The notes beneath the pieces are model-generated. The model made no database searches, was not told where the DNA came from, and saw only the letters and a list, made by a program, of their open reading frames with translations. From G963668345 sp965226215 (lineage in GTDB: Bacteria > Acidobacteriota > Terriglobia > Bryobacterales > UBA6623), in contig CBDDCH010000002.1 in assembly GCA_965226215.1 (NCBI GenBank), positions 2,356,001 to 2,420,000 on the forward strand: 64,000 nt of DNA. Direction: 5' to 3'. Position 1 is the first letter of the stretch. Each line of letters begins with the position of its first letter. Both the position numbers and the translations under genes were made by a program. Shown piece by piece: positions 24,936 to 32,629 of the stretch.

Positions 24936-26836
24936 TCGACCCTCAAGTCAATGCTGTAGCTGCCGCTGACGATCGAGTCGAAGGCGATGGGGAATCGCTC
25001 CAAGGGGGACTCGTACTCTAACCACAGACGCTGCTTCGAGGACTGGCGCATCACGTTGAGGACGGAAAGCGGCAAGTTCGGCAGTGTCCGAGCTTCCAGG
25101 CGGGCTGTCACGTTCGACTGGAGCAACGAGATGAATAGCTGATGATTACCGTGCTCCTTATTCATAAGCGAGACGGTTTCCGACAAATTGGGGAGCCTGG
25201 TGCGCGCCGCGGCGATCCGCGTGGCCCGGTTCAGGGTCTGCGCATCGCTGACGAGAAGCCGCAGCCGCCCCTTGGGGGCGTTCGATGGTATGCGGATCTT
25301 AAATGGGGTTTCGATCCGCTCGCCCCGGTAGGGCCTCAAGAAGACCTTTCCCCGGACCTCATCTCCCGGCCGCACGGTCGTTTTTTCCAACCAGGCGTGA
25401 TCGACGGCGGCGAAACGCCTCCCGGGAATTAAATCGATCGTCACGTCGATCTGTTTGAGTGTGGGAGTCTCGCCGCTGCTGCGCAGCAGCCGATGAGCCT
25501 TCATCCCTACCCAGCTCGCGAGCGCAAGAGGAGCGGGCACGGACAAGTCGGTGGTTGTCCGCATGGCCTGCAACGGGATCGTGTGTTCGCCATCGATCTC
25601 GATTCGCCCCCTGAGCCGAAAAGTGCTCTCCGCCGCGAACTCGTTGAGCCGAAATATCGAGTTGTAGATGGCCAAGGTGAGCAGAGGGGGAGTCCACTTG
25701 CGGTTCTGGAAGATTTCAAAACGGATATTCTTTTCACCCAGCAGGTTGTCCTCGTCACCGAATCGCCTCACCCCTACGGACACGGGGATCATCGCAGCTG
25801 TCTCGCCCAGAACGCCCATGATTCCGGAATGGCGATCTTGGTGCAGGGCGCCGACGATCGCGGCCGAGTTCGCCAACTTGGCGGGCGAAAACTTCGACGC
25901 CAGAACGGTCAATACATCGGCTTCGGCCATCGGCATCTCGATCGGACCGACGTTGAACAGTGCGTGCCCGAAGGCCAACACCCGTTCGCCGTCGTTGTAG
26001 GTGACGGTGCCGATCCCGCTAATCGAAAGGTCGCCGGAAACGAGCACGGCGGCCACGGGCTCGCCGGGGTTGAGAGATCCCGACGCTTTTCCCCGTGCCG
26101 TCGAAGAACCTCCGCCCGCCCCGCCCTGCATGGCCAGCACTCCCGCCTTTCGGAAGTAACCGCCGAAGAGTTTCAGAACGTCGTCGTGCACACCCGAAAA
26201 CGTAAGAGGTGTTTCGATGGCCGTGACGTGGGAGGGAGGTGGAATCAATCCGGCGCTGTTCCAAATCTCGAGCGCCAGCTCTTCCCCGGAGACCGCCGAA
26301 GGCACGATTCCTTGGGCAGACTCCACGCCGGGAGAATCCGCGGGCCGCGACAGTTTCACTTCGAGCGGCCGGCTCTTGTCAAGTTGATCGATTTCGAGCA
26401 TCAACTCGATGGGCGTGATGCCGGCAATAGCGTCGGGTGAGAAAACGCTGTAGCGCAGGGAGATGGCGCCAATAAGTTTTCCTTCGTAGTAGACCGGACT
26501 GCCGCTCATCCCAGCCGCGACATTCGTTCGGGCCGCCTTACCCCCGAGCTTCGCTATGATGACGTCCTGGCCCGGACCAAAGGAGTTTTTCATCACCCCT
26601 AGCACTTCGACCGGCACCGGCTCGGCGGTGTTGCCCTTGAAAACCGTCCAGGCGGTCGCCTTCATGCCCGGCTTGACGTCGTCGAGCTTGAGGATCTCCA
26701 CGGGACCTGCCTTGGGTGGCTCAGCCTCGCCGGCCGGCTGAGCGGCCAGCGAGTTCGCCAGCAGCAGGCCAAGAAATAGAAGCGAAAAGGAGGACCGCAC
26801 GTGGGACTGGCTAGGGAACAACCTAGGCTTACGCAA
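24932..26836 (-). CDS. SpoIVB-like peptidase S55 domain protein, secreted
   Basis: A 634-residue exported protein with signal peptide (FSLLFLGLLLANSLAAQ, ending about residue 32). Residues 50-230 carry the S55 serine protease features: LDDVKPGMKATAWTVFKG near the start, and the catalytic-serine motif AGMSGSPVYYEGKLIGAISL (108-127). SpoIVB itself is a sporulation signalling protease with a PDZ domain; here no PDZ or sporulation context is seen, and the C-terminal 350 residues are unlike SpoIVB. In acidobacteria such proteins are widespread but uncharacterised. It is the first gene of an overlapping pair with the beta-propeller gene. Confidence 0.82.
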   Translation of the reverse strand: MRKPRLFPSQSHVRSSFSLLFLGLLLANSLAAQPAGEAEPPKAGPVEILKLDDVKPGMKATAWTVFKGNTAEPVPVEVLGVMKNSFGPGQDVIIAKLGGKAARTNVAAGMSGSPVYYEGKLIGAISLRYSVFSPDAIAGITPIELMLEIDQLDKSRPLEVKLSRPADSPGVESAQGIVPSAVSGEELALEIWNSAGLIPPPSHVTAIETPLTFSGVHDDVLKLFGGYFRKAGVLAMQGGAGGGSSTARGKASGSLNPGEPVAAVLVSGDLSISGIGTVTYNDGERVLAFGHALFNVGPIEMPMAEADVLTVLASKFSPAKLANSAAIVGALHQDRHSGIMGVLGETAAMIPVSVGVRRFGDEDNLLGEKNIRFEIFQNRKWTPPLLTLAIYNSIFRLNEFAAESTFRLRGRIEIDGEHTIPLQAMRTTTDLSVPAPLALASWVGMKAHRLLRSSGETPTLKQIDVTIDLIPGRRFAAVDHAWLEKTTVRPGDEVRGKVFLRPYRGERIETPFKIRIPSNAPKGRLRLLVSDAQTLNRATRIAAARTRLPNLSETVSLMNKEHGNHQLFISLLQSNVTARLEARTLPNLPLSVLNVMRQSSKQRLWLEYESPLERFPIAFDSIVSGSYSIDLRVE

Positions 26837-27221
26837 GATAATCGGCCACCAAGGCTTACGTTTTTAAGGTATCACACGGCCGGTGCAGGGCTCGCTCGCA
26901 CCTCGATCGACCATCTCAACCAAGCTGGAAGCCCCCTGATAAATGCAGATCGCCAGGACTCGGCAGGTTCCTAACGCAGATTTGGCGCTTAGCGCGCTTT
27001 TTGGCCCTCGTGGGACCTGCTCTGTCGTAAGAAGTGGAGGATTGCGACAGAATGACACAATCCTTCTAATCCACGCGGCTAGGAATCAGCCGGTTACGCA
27101 GGAGTCAAGCCTTTGGGTGTCGCAACTTCGGGGGGGGAAGGCGACAAGGTAGGAGCCTCTCATGCCCGGGCGGTGTAGGAGATCCCCCGCTACTTGTCTC
27201 GCAGCCTCGTCCGGAGGTCTT
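26837..27221. other. Intergenic region upstream of the S55 gene
   Basis: About 385 bp without a supportable gene. It should contain the promoter of the S55/beta-propeller operon (minus strand). It also includes a GC-rich segment with GTAGGAG words at about 27150 and 27170 next to the RAYT unit; these do not form a clean hairpin. Confidence 0.35.
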
Positions 27222-28006
27222 TTACACCAATCTGCTCGGTACCCAAATAACTCGCCAAGCCATCCTCACTACTAAATGGAGATCAAATGGAGATCGGGGA
27301 CAGCTCCCGAACTCCCGTTTAGGCCGTCGTGAGGCCGTCGTGACCCGCGATTTGGGCTGCGGGCCGGGCGGCTTGCACCGCAGTAGTCGTCCTGCCTGAC
27401 GCTCCAGTTCGGCCACGAAACGGTCATCTCCAAACGGATTTCCCGCTCGAGTCGCCGTCCTAATCGCGTCTACCGCGTCCGCTCCACCGACCAGCGCCTC
27501 GCCCCAATCGTTCGCGGAACAAATCTCGCTCCAACTCCCCAAATCAAGGGTTCCCGATGGATCGGCTCCCTCGGTGTGGACCCGCGCGCTCGACCACGGA
27601 TACTCCTCGGCTCGCCCGACCAGGCCGGCGCGAACCGGGTTCAAGTCCACGTATAGCAGCGCCCGCACCAGGTGCGTCCGCCCTAAAGGGCACGAATAAA
27701 AGCGATTTTGCCACAGATGCCCCGTGCGTCCGTATCGCCGGTTGAAGCCTTGCGCGTAGCGTGAGTGGCTCTGGCCGAGGGCGCGGGCAAGCGAATCGGG
27801 CCGCTCGGGGATCGCAACCAGATGAACGTGATTCGCCATCAGGCAGTAGCCAAGAGCGTGACGCCGTGGCGTCGCGAGCGTTCGCGGAGAGTTTCGAGAT
27901 AGAAACGCCGGTCGTCGTCGAGCAGGAAGACGTCCTGGCGATTGTTGCCCCGTTGCGTGATGTGATGCGGCACACCCGCCGCCACCACCCGGGCCATACG
28001 GGCCAT
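27222..28006 (-). pseudogene. REP-associated tyrosine transposase (RAYT, Y1_Tnp), frameshifted
   Basis: The N-terminal part runs from ATG 28006 (MARMARVVAAGVPHHITQRG) to a TGA at 27841-27839. The family sequence then continues in another frame from 27839 (MANHVHLVAIPE, with the HUH metal-binding motif, then SHSRYAQGFNRRYGRTGHLWQ containing the likely catalytic Tyr, and VDLNPVRAGLV). One missing base after CTCTTG at about 27851-27855 explains the break; the total length (785 nt) is one short of a multiple of three. RAYTs are single-strand HUH transposases that mobilise REP hairpins. The C-terminal residues are encoded by the flanking repeat. A programmed TGATG overlap is a less likely explanation. 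Confidence 0.85.
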
Positions 28007-28054
28007 TCGGTTAATGAAGAATTGCTATTGTCTCACAGTTCGGGAGCTGTCCCC
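27296..28054 (-). mobile_element. RAYT unit bounded by 18-bp inverted repeats
   Basis: GGGGACAGCTCCCGAACT at 27296-27313 is exactly inverted at 28037-28054, enclosing the transposase gene except its last codons. Just outside the right repeat, a CCCCAAACTC-type word occurs three times in tandem (about 28051-28080), and outside the left one GGAGATC is repeated. The right end has replaced the C-terminus of hicA. Confidence 0.65.
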
Positions 28055-28246
28055 AAACTCCCCCCAAACTCCCCAAACTCCCTTGGGCAGATCCGACCGC
28101 GTGTGATAGGGGACGGTGAGCCGTCCGGGCTTTTGGGGGTGCTTGAGTTGGACGTGGGAGCCGGTAGTGGTGTGGATATAAAAACCCGCGCGCTCAAGCG
28201 CACGGACAACTTGTCTAGGCTTGATGTTCGCGAACTTGGGGGACAT
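28025..28246 (-). pseudogene. hicA: HicA-type toxin, C-terminus replaced by RAYT-unit repeats
   Basis: Residues 1-55 are a clear HicA double-stranded-RNA-binding-like mRNA interferase: VVRALERAGFYIHTTTGSHVQLKHP with the catalytic His in GSHV, then LTVPYHTRSDLPKG. Family members normally continue with a C-terminal helix (a KSILRQAGL-like segment). Here residues after LPKG are translated from the tandem GGAGTTTGGGG repeats and inverted repeat of the RAYT unit (VWGVWGEFGDSS...). The toxin has therefore lost its last helix and is probably inactive. Confidence 0.82.
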
Positions 28247-28249
28247 GCC

Positions 28250-28406
28250 CTAGCAGCCCGTGGTGGAAGTGAAGGTCGCGAAAAATCGGGTACAGCCAGC
28301 CAATTCGCTTCAGTGTAAGTGCTTTTTTTCGAGGGCCATGACGGGGAGAGAATTGGTGGCAGTCCCCATTTTTCGCTCTTGCACGACTTTTGCCACGGGC
28401 TGCTAG
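28250..28406. mobile_element. 157-bp MITE between hicB and hicA (family B)
   Basis: CTAGCAGCCCGTGG (28250-28263) is perfectly inverted at 28393-28406. The element fits exactly between the hicA start (28246) and the hicB stop, and supplies the hicB stop codon TAG inside its terminal CTAG. It has no coding potential. Single ends of the same family are at 3829-3838 and 50963-50976. Confidence 0.65.
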
Positions 28407-28681
28407 ACGGTGACTTTTAGCTCTTCGATCAGTGGCTTCTCCTGAACAAAGGGATCCTCGGGGATCGGTTCGCCGTCCTTAAGAAGCCCTTGGAGGTGGC
28501 AGCGGATGGCATCCCGGGCCATGTCGCGGGCTTCCTCCAAGGTGGTGCCGTAAGTGATGATCTCGGGCAATGCCGGGACGATGACTTGGTAGCCCCCCTC
28601 AGCGAGCTTTTCGTAGATGACGGTGTAACCGTACTCAGACGCGGGGTCCTGCTTGGAAGAGAGCGGCCGACGTTTTGGCAT
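28403..28681 (-). CDS. hicB: HicB-type antitoxin
   Basis: A 92-residue HicB-fold protein: YTVIYEKLAEGGYQVIVPALPEIITYGTTLEEARDMARDAIRCHLQGLLKDGEPIPED is the partial RNase H-like fold of the family. No C-terminal DNA-binding domain is visible, so repression would depend on other contacts. In the intact arrangement hicB would directly precede hicA; here a 157-bp MITE separates them. The stop codon is provided by the MITE end, so the last one or two residues may differ from the ancestral protein. The start ATG 28681 could have alternatives a few codons later. Confidence 0.85.
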   Translation of the reverse strand: MPKRRPLSSKQDPASEYGYTVIYEKLAEGGYQVIVPALPEIITYGTTLEEARDMARDAIRCHLQGLLKDGEPIPEDPFVQEKPLIEELKVTV

Positions 28682-29002
28682 AGAGATGGTGGGGTTAAGG
28701 TCAGTTGTAGTGTAGAGGGAATCGGGAAGGTCGTCAAACGGGAGAGGGTTCGGAGAGAGCAGTCAACAAAATAACCGGGAACATGAGTTGGACGGCTGGC
28801 GCAATTTTTGAGGGAAGGCGACAGAGTGCGGTCATCTCGTTCGGAATGTATCGAAGCAGGTCGAAGCACAAGCCGGGGGGATCTATTCTTGTTCGCTGGT
28901 ATGTCGATAGAGTCTCAACTGGCAGCCGATCCCACTGCTGTTCGTGAAAGGGGTGTAACCACTGGAGCGAGACCGTCGAGCGCCCTATTGTAAAATAACG
29001 TC
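28682..29002. other. Intergenic region between divergent hicB and DUF1844 genes
   Basis: About 320 bp with no supportable gene. It must contain the promoters of hicB (minus) and of the DUF1844 gene (plus). A TATTGTAAAAT stretch at about 28986-28996 lies just upstream of the DUF1844 start, but no clear -35 partner was found. Confidence 0.35.
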
Positions 29003-29479
29003 GTGGATCAAGAGCAGGAATCCCCGAAAATCAAGGTAAGCGATCGGCGACGGTTCTCGGCCGAAGGCGAGCCCCTCGAGAAGACGGACGCAGAGCCGGT
29101 ACAGCAGGCCTCTGAAGGGTCTTCCACGGCGGACGAGACCTCGGCGCCGGAGCCTCCTCCGCCCGAGTCTTCAAAGGCTGACACGACGCCGTACGAAGGC
29201 GAGAGGACGCCCCCGCTTCCCCTAGCAAGCTTCGAGACTTTGGTTTTGTCGCTCGGTATGCAGGCCCAGCTTGAGCTAGGTTTCGGGGGCCAAGCCGATC
29301 AGGAGCCCCCCAATCTCGATGTGGCACGCCACTCGATCGACATGTTAGGGGTTTTGAAAGAAAAGACCAAGGGCAACCTGTCGCTGAGCGAAGACCGGCT
29401 GCTGGAAAACACCTTGACCGAGCTACGTTTCCGCTACGTTCAGGTAGTCGGAGAAATCAATAAACAAGCCAAGGCGTAG
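29003..29479 (+). CDS. DUF1844 domain protein
   Basis: A 158-residue protein. Residues 1-70 are acidic and Pro/Ser/Glu-rich, probably disordered. Residues 72-155 are the DUF1844 domain: LASFETLVLSLGMQAQLELG, the NLDVARHSIDMLGVLKEKTKGNLS helix, and a final helix ENTLTELRFRYVQVVGEI. The domain is common in Acidobacteriota and deltaproteobacteria and has no known function. The start is GTG 29003. It precedes the MBL hydrolase by about 70 bp in the same direction. Confidence 0.85.
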   Translation: MDQEQESPKIKVSDRRRFSAEGEPLEKTDAEPVQQASEGSSTADETSAPEPPPPESSKADTTPYEGERTPPLPLASFETLVLSLGMQAQLELGFGGQADQEPPNLDVARHSIDMLGVLKEKTKGNLSLSEDRLLENTLTELRFRYVQVVGEINKQAKA

Positions 29480-29548
29480 TTTGCGAGCAGGCGTTCCTCT
29501 GACTTTTAAAAGCGGCTTGCGAGACCACCTGTCGGCCTGCCGGCAACT

Positions 29549-30358
29549 ATGCCCGATCGCGGTTCCATCTCAATCACAGTCCTAGGGTCGGGCACAAGCG
29601 TCGGCGTGCCGACAATCGGCTGTTCCTGCGCGGTTTGCCGGTCTGACGATCCTCGCGACAAGCGGCTGCGTCCTTCCATCGTGATTCATCTTCGAGACGG
29701 TGAGCATGAACGGAACGTGTTGGTCGACACGACACCGGATTTCCGGCAACAGGCCCTCCGGGCAGGGTTCAAAACCCTGGACGCCATCCTCTACACGCAC
29801 TCGCATGCTGACCACATCATGGGCCTCGATGACATCCGGCCGTTCAATTACGGGCGTGCCGAGCGGATACCGGTCTACGCCACCCTAGATACTCAGCAAA
29901 ACTTGCAGAGAATCTTCCCCTATGCCTTTGAGGGAGAAGCACTGCACCCGGGCGGGAAACCTCGCGTTGAGGCCCGCCCGATCCACCACGGCCCGATCGA
30001 GTTGTTCGGAGTTTCTTTCTTTCCGGTTCCCCTTATCCACGGACCTAAGAAGAGCACAGGATTCCGCTTCGGCCAGGCGGCCTATTTGACCGACCACAGT
30101 GACATTCCGGCAAGCTCGGTCGAGTTGCTTCGCGATCTCGATGTCCTTTTCCTTGACGCCTTGCGGCGCGAGCCACACCCGATGCACACCACCTTGGACC
30201 GGGCAGTAGCCTGGGTGGAAGAGCTGAAACCGAAGCGCGCCTATTTCACCCACATCTGTCACGATCTAGCGCACGCGGAAACTTGCGCCGGTCTGCCGCC
30301 AAACGTCGATCTCGCCTATGACGAGCTGCGCATCGAGCTGCCGGGGACTGACTCATGA
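29549..30358 (+). CDS. MBL-fold metallohydrolase (PhnP/phosphodiesterase-like)
   Basis: A 269-residue metallo-beta-lactamase-fold hydrolase. The N-terminal LGSGTSVGVPTIGCSCAVC matches the PhnP-type phosphoribosyl cyclic phosphodiesterase group, including the extra Cys metal site. The metal-binding motif is YTHSHADHIMGLDDIRPF; later ligands are in YLTDHSD, LFLDALRREPHPMHTT and the C-terminal THICHDL. It probably hydrolyses a phosphodiester, but the substrate is unknown. Its stop overlaps the ribF start (ATGA, 4 bp), so they are cotranscribed. Confidence 0.9.
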   Translation: MPDRGSISITVLGSGTSVGVPTIGCSCAVCRSDDPRDKRLRPSIVIHLRDGEHERNVLVDTTPDFRQQALRAGFKTLDAILYTHSHADHIMGLDDIRPFNYGRAERIPVYATLDTQQNLQRIFPYAFEGEALHPGGKPRVEARPIHHGPIELFGVSFFPVPLIHGPKKSTGFRFGQAAYLTDHSDIPASSVELLRDLDVLFLDALRREPHPMHTTLDRAVAWVEELKPKRAYFTHICHDLAHAETCAGLPPNVDLAYDELRIELPGTDS

Positions 30359-31311
30359 TCACGACGTATTGGAAACTGGACGACGTTCCCGCCGCCTTCG
30401 GCCCCTCCGTAGCCACCATTGGCAACTTTGACGGTGTCCATCTCGGGCATCAGAAGATTCTCGCAGCCACTCGTGACAAAGCACAGAAAAATGTCTGGCA
30501 GTCAGTCGCAGTGACATTCCAACCGCACCCGACAACAATTGTCGCCCCCGAGCGGGCGCTGGCGCTGTTGACACAGCCGGCCCAACGCGTGCCGTTGTTT
30601 GAACAGCAGGGGATTGAGACCGCTCTTATCCTCCCTTTTACCCGCGAGATGGCGCGACTCAGCCCCGAGGAGTTCGTTCGGAAAGTCTTGGTAAACACAC
30701 TGCGGGCCAAGGCAGTCGTGGTGGGAGAAAGCTTCCGGTTCGGCCGCGGCCAAGCCGGGAACACCGAGGTACTAAAGCAGCTGGGCCAAAAGCTCGGCTT
30801 TGAAGTCGAAACGGTAGAAGCGGTTGTTGTCGCAGGCTCCGCGGTTAGCAGCTCCCGGGTTCGCGACCTAGTACGGCTGGGCCGAGTGGATCAAGCCCGC
30901 CGCCTGCTGGGGAGTCCCTTTGGCTTCGAAGGGCGCGTTGTCCGCGGCCGTGGTGTGGGGTCAAAGAAAACCGTGCCGACCCTGAACTTTGCACCGCATA
31001 CGGATTTGGCGCCGGCCGACGGCGTCTACATCACGTCGAGCTGTGACCCTGACTCGGGGCGCCGCTGGGAGTCGGTCACGAATATAGGTTTCCGCCCGAC
31101 CTTCGACGGGACCGAGCACGCCATCGAGACGTTCTTGCTCTCCGAGTTAGACGGCCAGGCGCCCGCAAGGCTCGAACTGACCTTCTACGACCGATTACGA
31201 GATGAAAAGCGTTTCGGGTCCACGGAAGAACTGCGAGAGCAGATCTTAGCCGATGCCGCTCGTGCCGAGCGTTTCTTCCGTCGCTTGGAGGCAGGCGGTG
31301 GGAAGACATAA
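30355..31311 (+). CDS. ribF: Bifunctional riboflavin kinase / FAD synthetase
   Basis: A 318-residue two-domain enzyme making FMN from riboflavin and then FAD. The N-terminal nucleotidyltransferase domain has TIGNFDGVHLGHQKIL (residues about 21-36, the HxGH motif) and the later SSSRVRDLV. The C-terminal kinase domain begins about residue 190 (FGFEGRVVRGRGVGSKKTVPTLNF), where the PTxN-type motif reads PTLN, and includes GVYIT and NIGFRPTFDG. The usual GFPTAN Gly-Phe is TV here, a small variation. Cytosolic. Confidence 0.95.
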   Translation: MITTYWKLDDVPAAFGPSVATIGNFDGVHLGHQKILAATRDKAQKNVWQSVAVTFQPHPTTIVAPERALALLTQPAQRVPLFEQQGIETALILPFTREMARLSPEEFVRKVLVNTLRAKAVVVGESFRFGRGQAGNTEVLKQLGQKLGFEVETVEAVVVAGSAVSSSRVRDLVRLGRVDQARRLLGSPFGFEGRVVRGRGVGSKKTVPTLNFAPHTDLAPADGVYITSSCDPDSGRRWESVTNIGFRPTFDGTEHAIETFLLSELDGQAPARLELTFYDRLRDEKRFGSTEELREQILADAARAERFFRRLEAGGGKT

Positions 31312-31391
31312 TGACCGGCACGGATTACCCAACAAGCGTTTTTATCTCTATTGGCGCCCCTTGCTAAGATTGGTTCATCAGGAGAAAACGA

Positions 31392-32420
31392 ATGCCTGCC
31401 AAACTGACAGCGGGAAAAATCAACCACCTCACTGCCCTCGCCGACGACCGAGGGGTGATCGCGGCCGCGGCCATGGACCAGCGCGGCTCGTTGCAAAAAG
31501 CTATTGCCTCCAACAAGGGCATTGATCGAGCGGACGTGACCGACGAGATGATGAGTGAGTTCAAGACGGCCGTCTCGAAAGTCCTGACGCCTTACGCCAG
31601 CGCCATCTTGCTGGATCCTGAATGGGGTCTGGAGGCGGCGAAGGTGCGCGCTTCCAACGCAGGGTTACTGCTTTCCTATGAGAAGAGCGGCTATGACAAC
31701 AATCGCCCCGGCCGGCTAGCTGACCTTCTGCCGAACGTTTCGGTGAAGCGAATCAAAGATATGGGCGGCAACGCGGTCAAGGTTCTGATCTATTACACGC
31801 CCTTTGAAAAAGAGCCGATCAACGACGAAAAGCATGCTTTCGTCGAGCGCATCGGGGCCGAATGCGTGGCCTACGACATTCCGTTTTTTTTGGAATTCAT
31901 AGGCTACGACCCGGCGGGTCTCAATGAAAAGGGATTCGAATTCGCCAAGAAAAAACCCGCAGTCGTCATCGGCAGCATGAAAGAGTTTTCCAAAGACCAC
32001 TACCACGTGGATGTCCTCAAAGTGGAGATCCCGGTCAACCTTGCCTACGCGGAAGGCTCAACTGTCTACAAGGTGGAAAAGGCCTACAGCAAGGAGGAAG
32101 CGCTCGACATCTACCGCCGGGCGTCAGAAGCGGCCTCCAAACCTTTCATCTATCTCAGCGCCGGCGTCAGCAACCATCAATACACCGAGTCGCTGCGCTG
32201 GGCCGCCGAGGCTGGCGTTAAGTTCGCCGGTGTTCTCTGCGGGCGCGCGACGTGGAAAGAAGGTATTCCCGTTTACGGCAAACAGGGTGCCGCGGCGCTT
32301 GAAGAGTGGCTGGGTGGCGAAGGGGTGAGCAATATCCAGGCCGTCAACGAATGCCTGCAAGCGGCGAAACCCTGGTACACGATCTACGGCGTCGACAGCG
32401 CGCACGACCTGGCGGCCTAA
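31392..32420 (+). CDS. lacD: Tagatose-1,6-bisphosphate aldolase-like class I aldolase (LacD family)
   Basis: A 342-residue TIM-barrel aldolase. It begins with KINHLTALADDRGVIAAAAMDQRGSLQ, a LacD signature, and has the Schiff-base lysine region DVLKVEIPVN and the phosphate-binding segment FIYLSAGVSN later. LacD enzymes cleave tagatose 1,6-bisphosphate and also fructose 1,6-bisphosphate; without neighbouring lactose or tagatose genes, glycolytic use as a fructose-bisphosphate aldolase is equally possible, and a PFK-type gene is in the same window. AGGAGAA lies upstream of the ATG. Confidence 0.87.
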   Translation: MPAKLTAGKINHLTALADDRGVIAAAAMDQRGSLQKAIASNKGIDRADVTDEMMSEFKTAVSKVLTPYASAILLDPEWGLEAAKVRASNAGLLLSYEKSGYDNNRPGRLADLLPNVSVKRIKDMGGNAVKVLIYYTPFEKEPINDEKHAFVERIGAECVAYDIPFFLEFIGYDPAGLNEKGFEFAKKKPAVVIGSMKEFSKDHYHVDVLKVEIPVNLAYAEGSTVYKVEKAYSKEEALDIYRRASEAASKPFIYLSAGVSNHQYTESLRWAAEAGVKFAGVLCGRATWKEGIPVYGKQGAAALEEWLGGEGVSNIQAVNECLQAAKPWYTIYGVDSAHDLAA

Positions 32421-32462
32421 GGCTGGGTCGCAGAAGTTCGGGATCCAACCGAACGCCACCGC

Positions 32463-32549
32463 TGAACGACCGCACCCTGAAGGGCGCGGCTCGGAAGGTC
32501 ACAAGTATCAAAGACTTCCGAGCCACACGCTTTCGGGTGTGGTCGTTCA
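32463..32549. repeat. 87-bp cruciform-forming palindrome between convergent genes
   Basis: TGAACGACC at 32463-32471 pairs with GGTCGTTCA at 32541-32549, and GGCTCGGAAG pairs with CTTCCGAGCC nearer the centre. Each arm also holds its own smaller hairpin (around CACCCTGAAGGGCG and CACGCTTTCGGGTGTG). It could act as a bidirectional terminator for lacD and the histidine kinase gene, though there is no T-tract, or be a MITE. Confidence 0.6.
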
Positions 32550-32629
32550 AAACCTGGCTGAATAGGAAGGGTAGTTTGGGCAACCAAGCACTGGTGTCGG
32601 CTTTCAAAAGTTCGCGTAACTATGATTAA

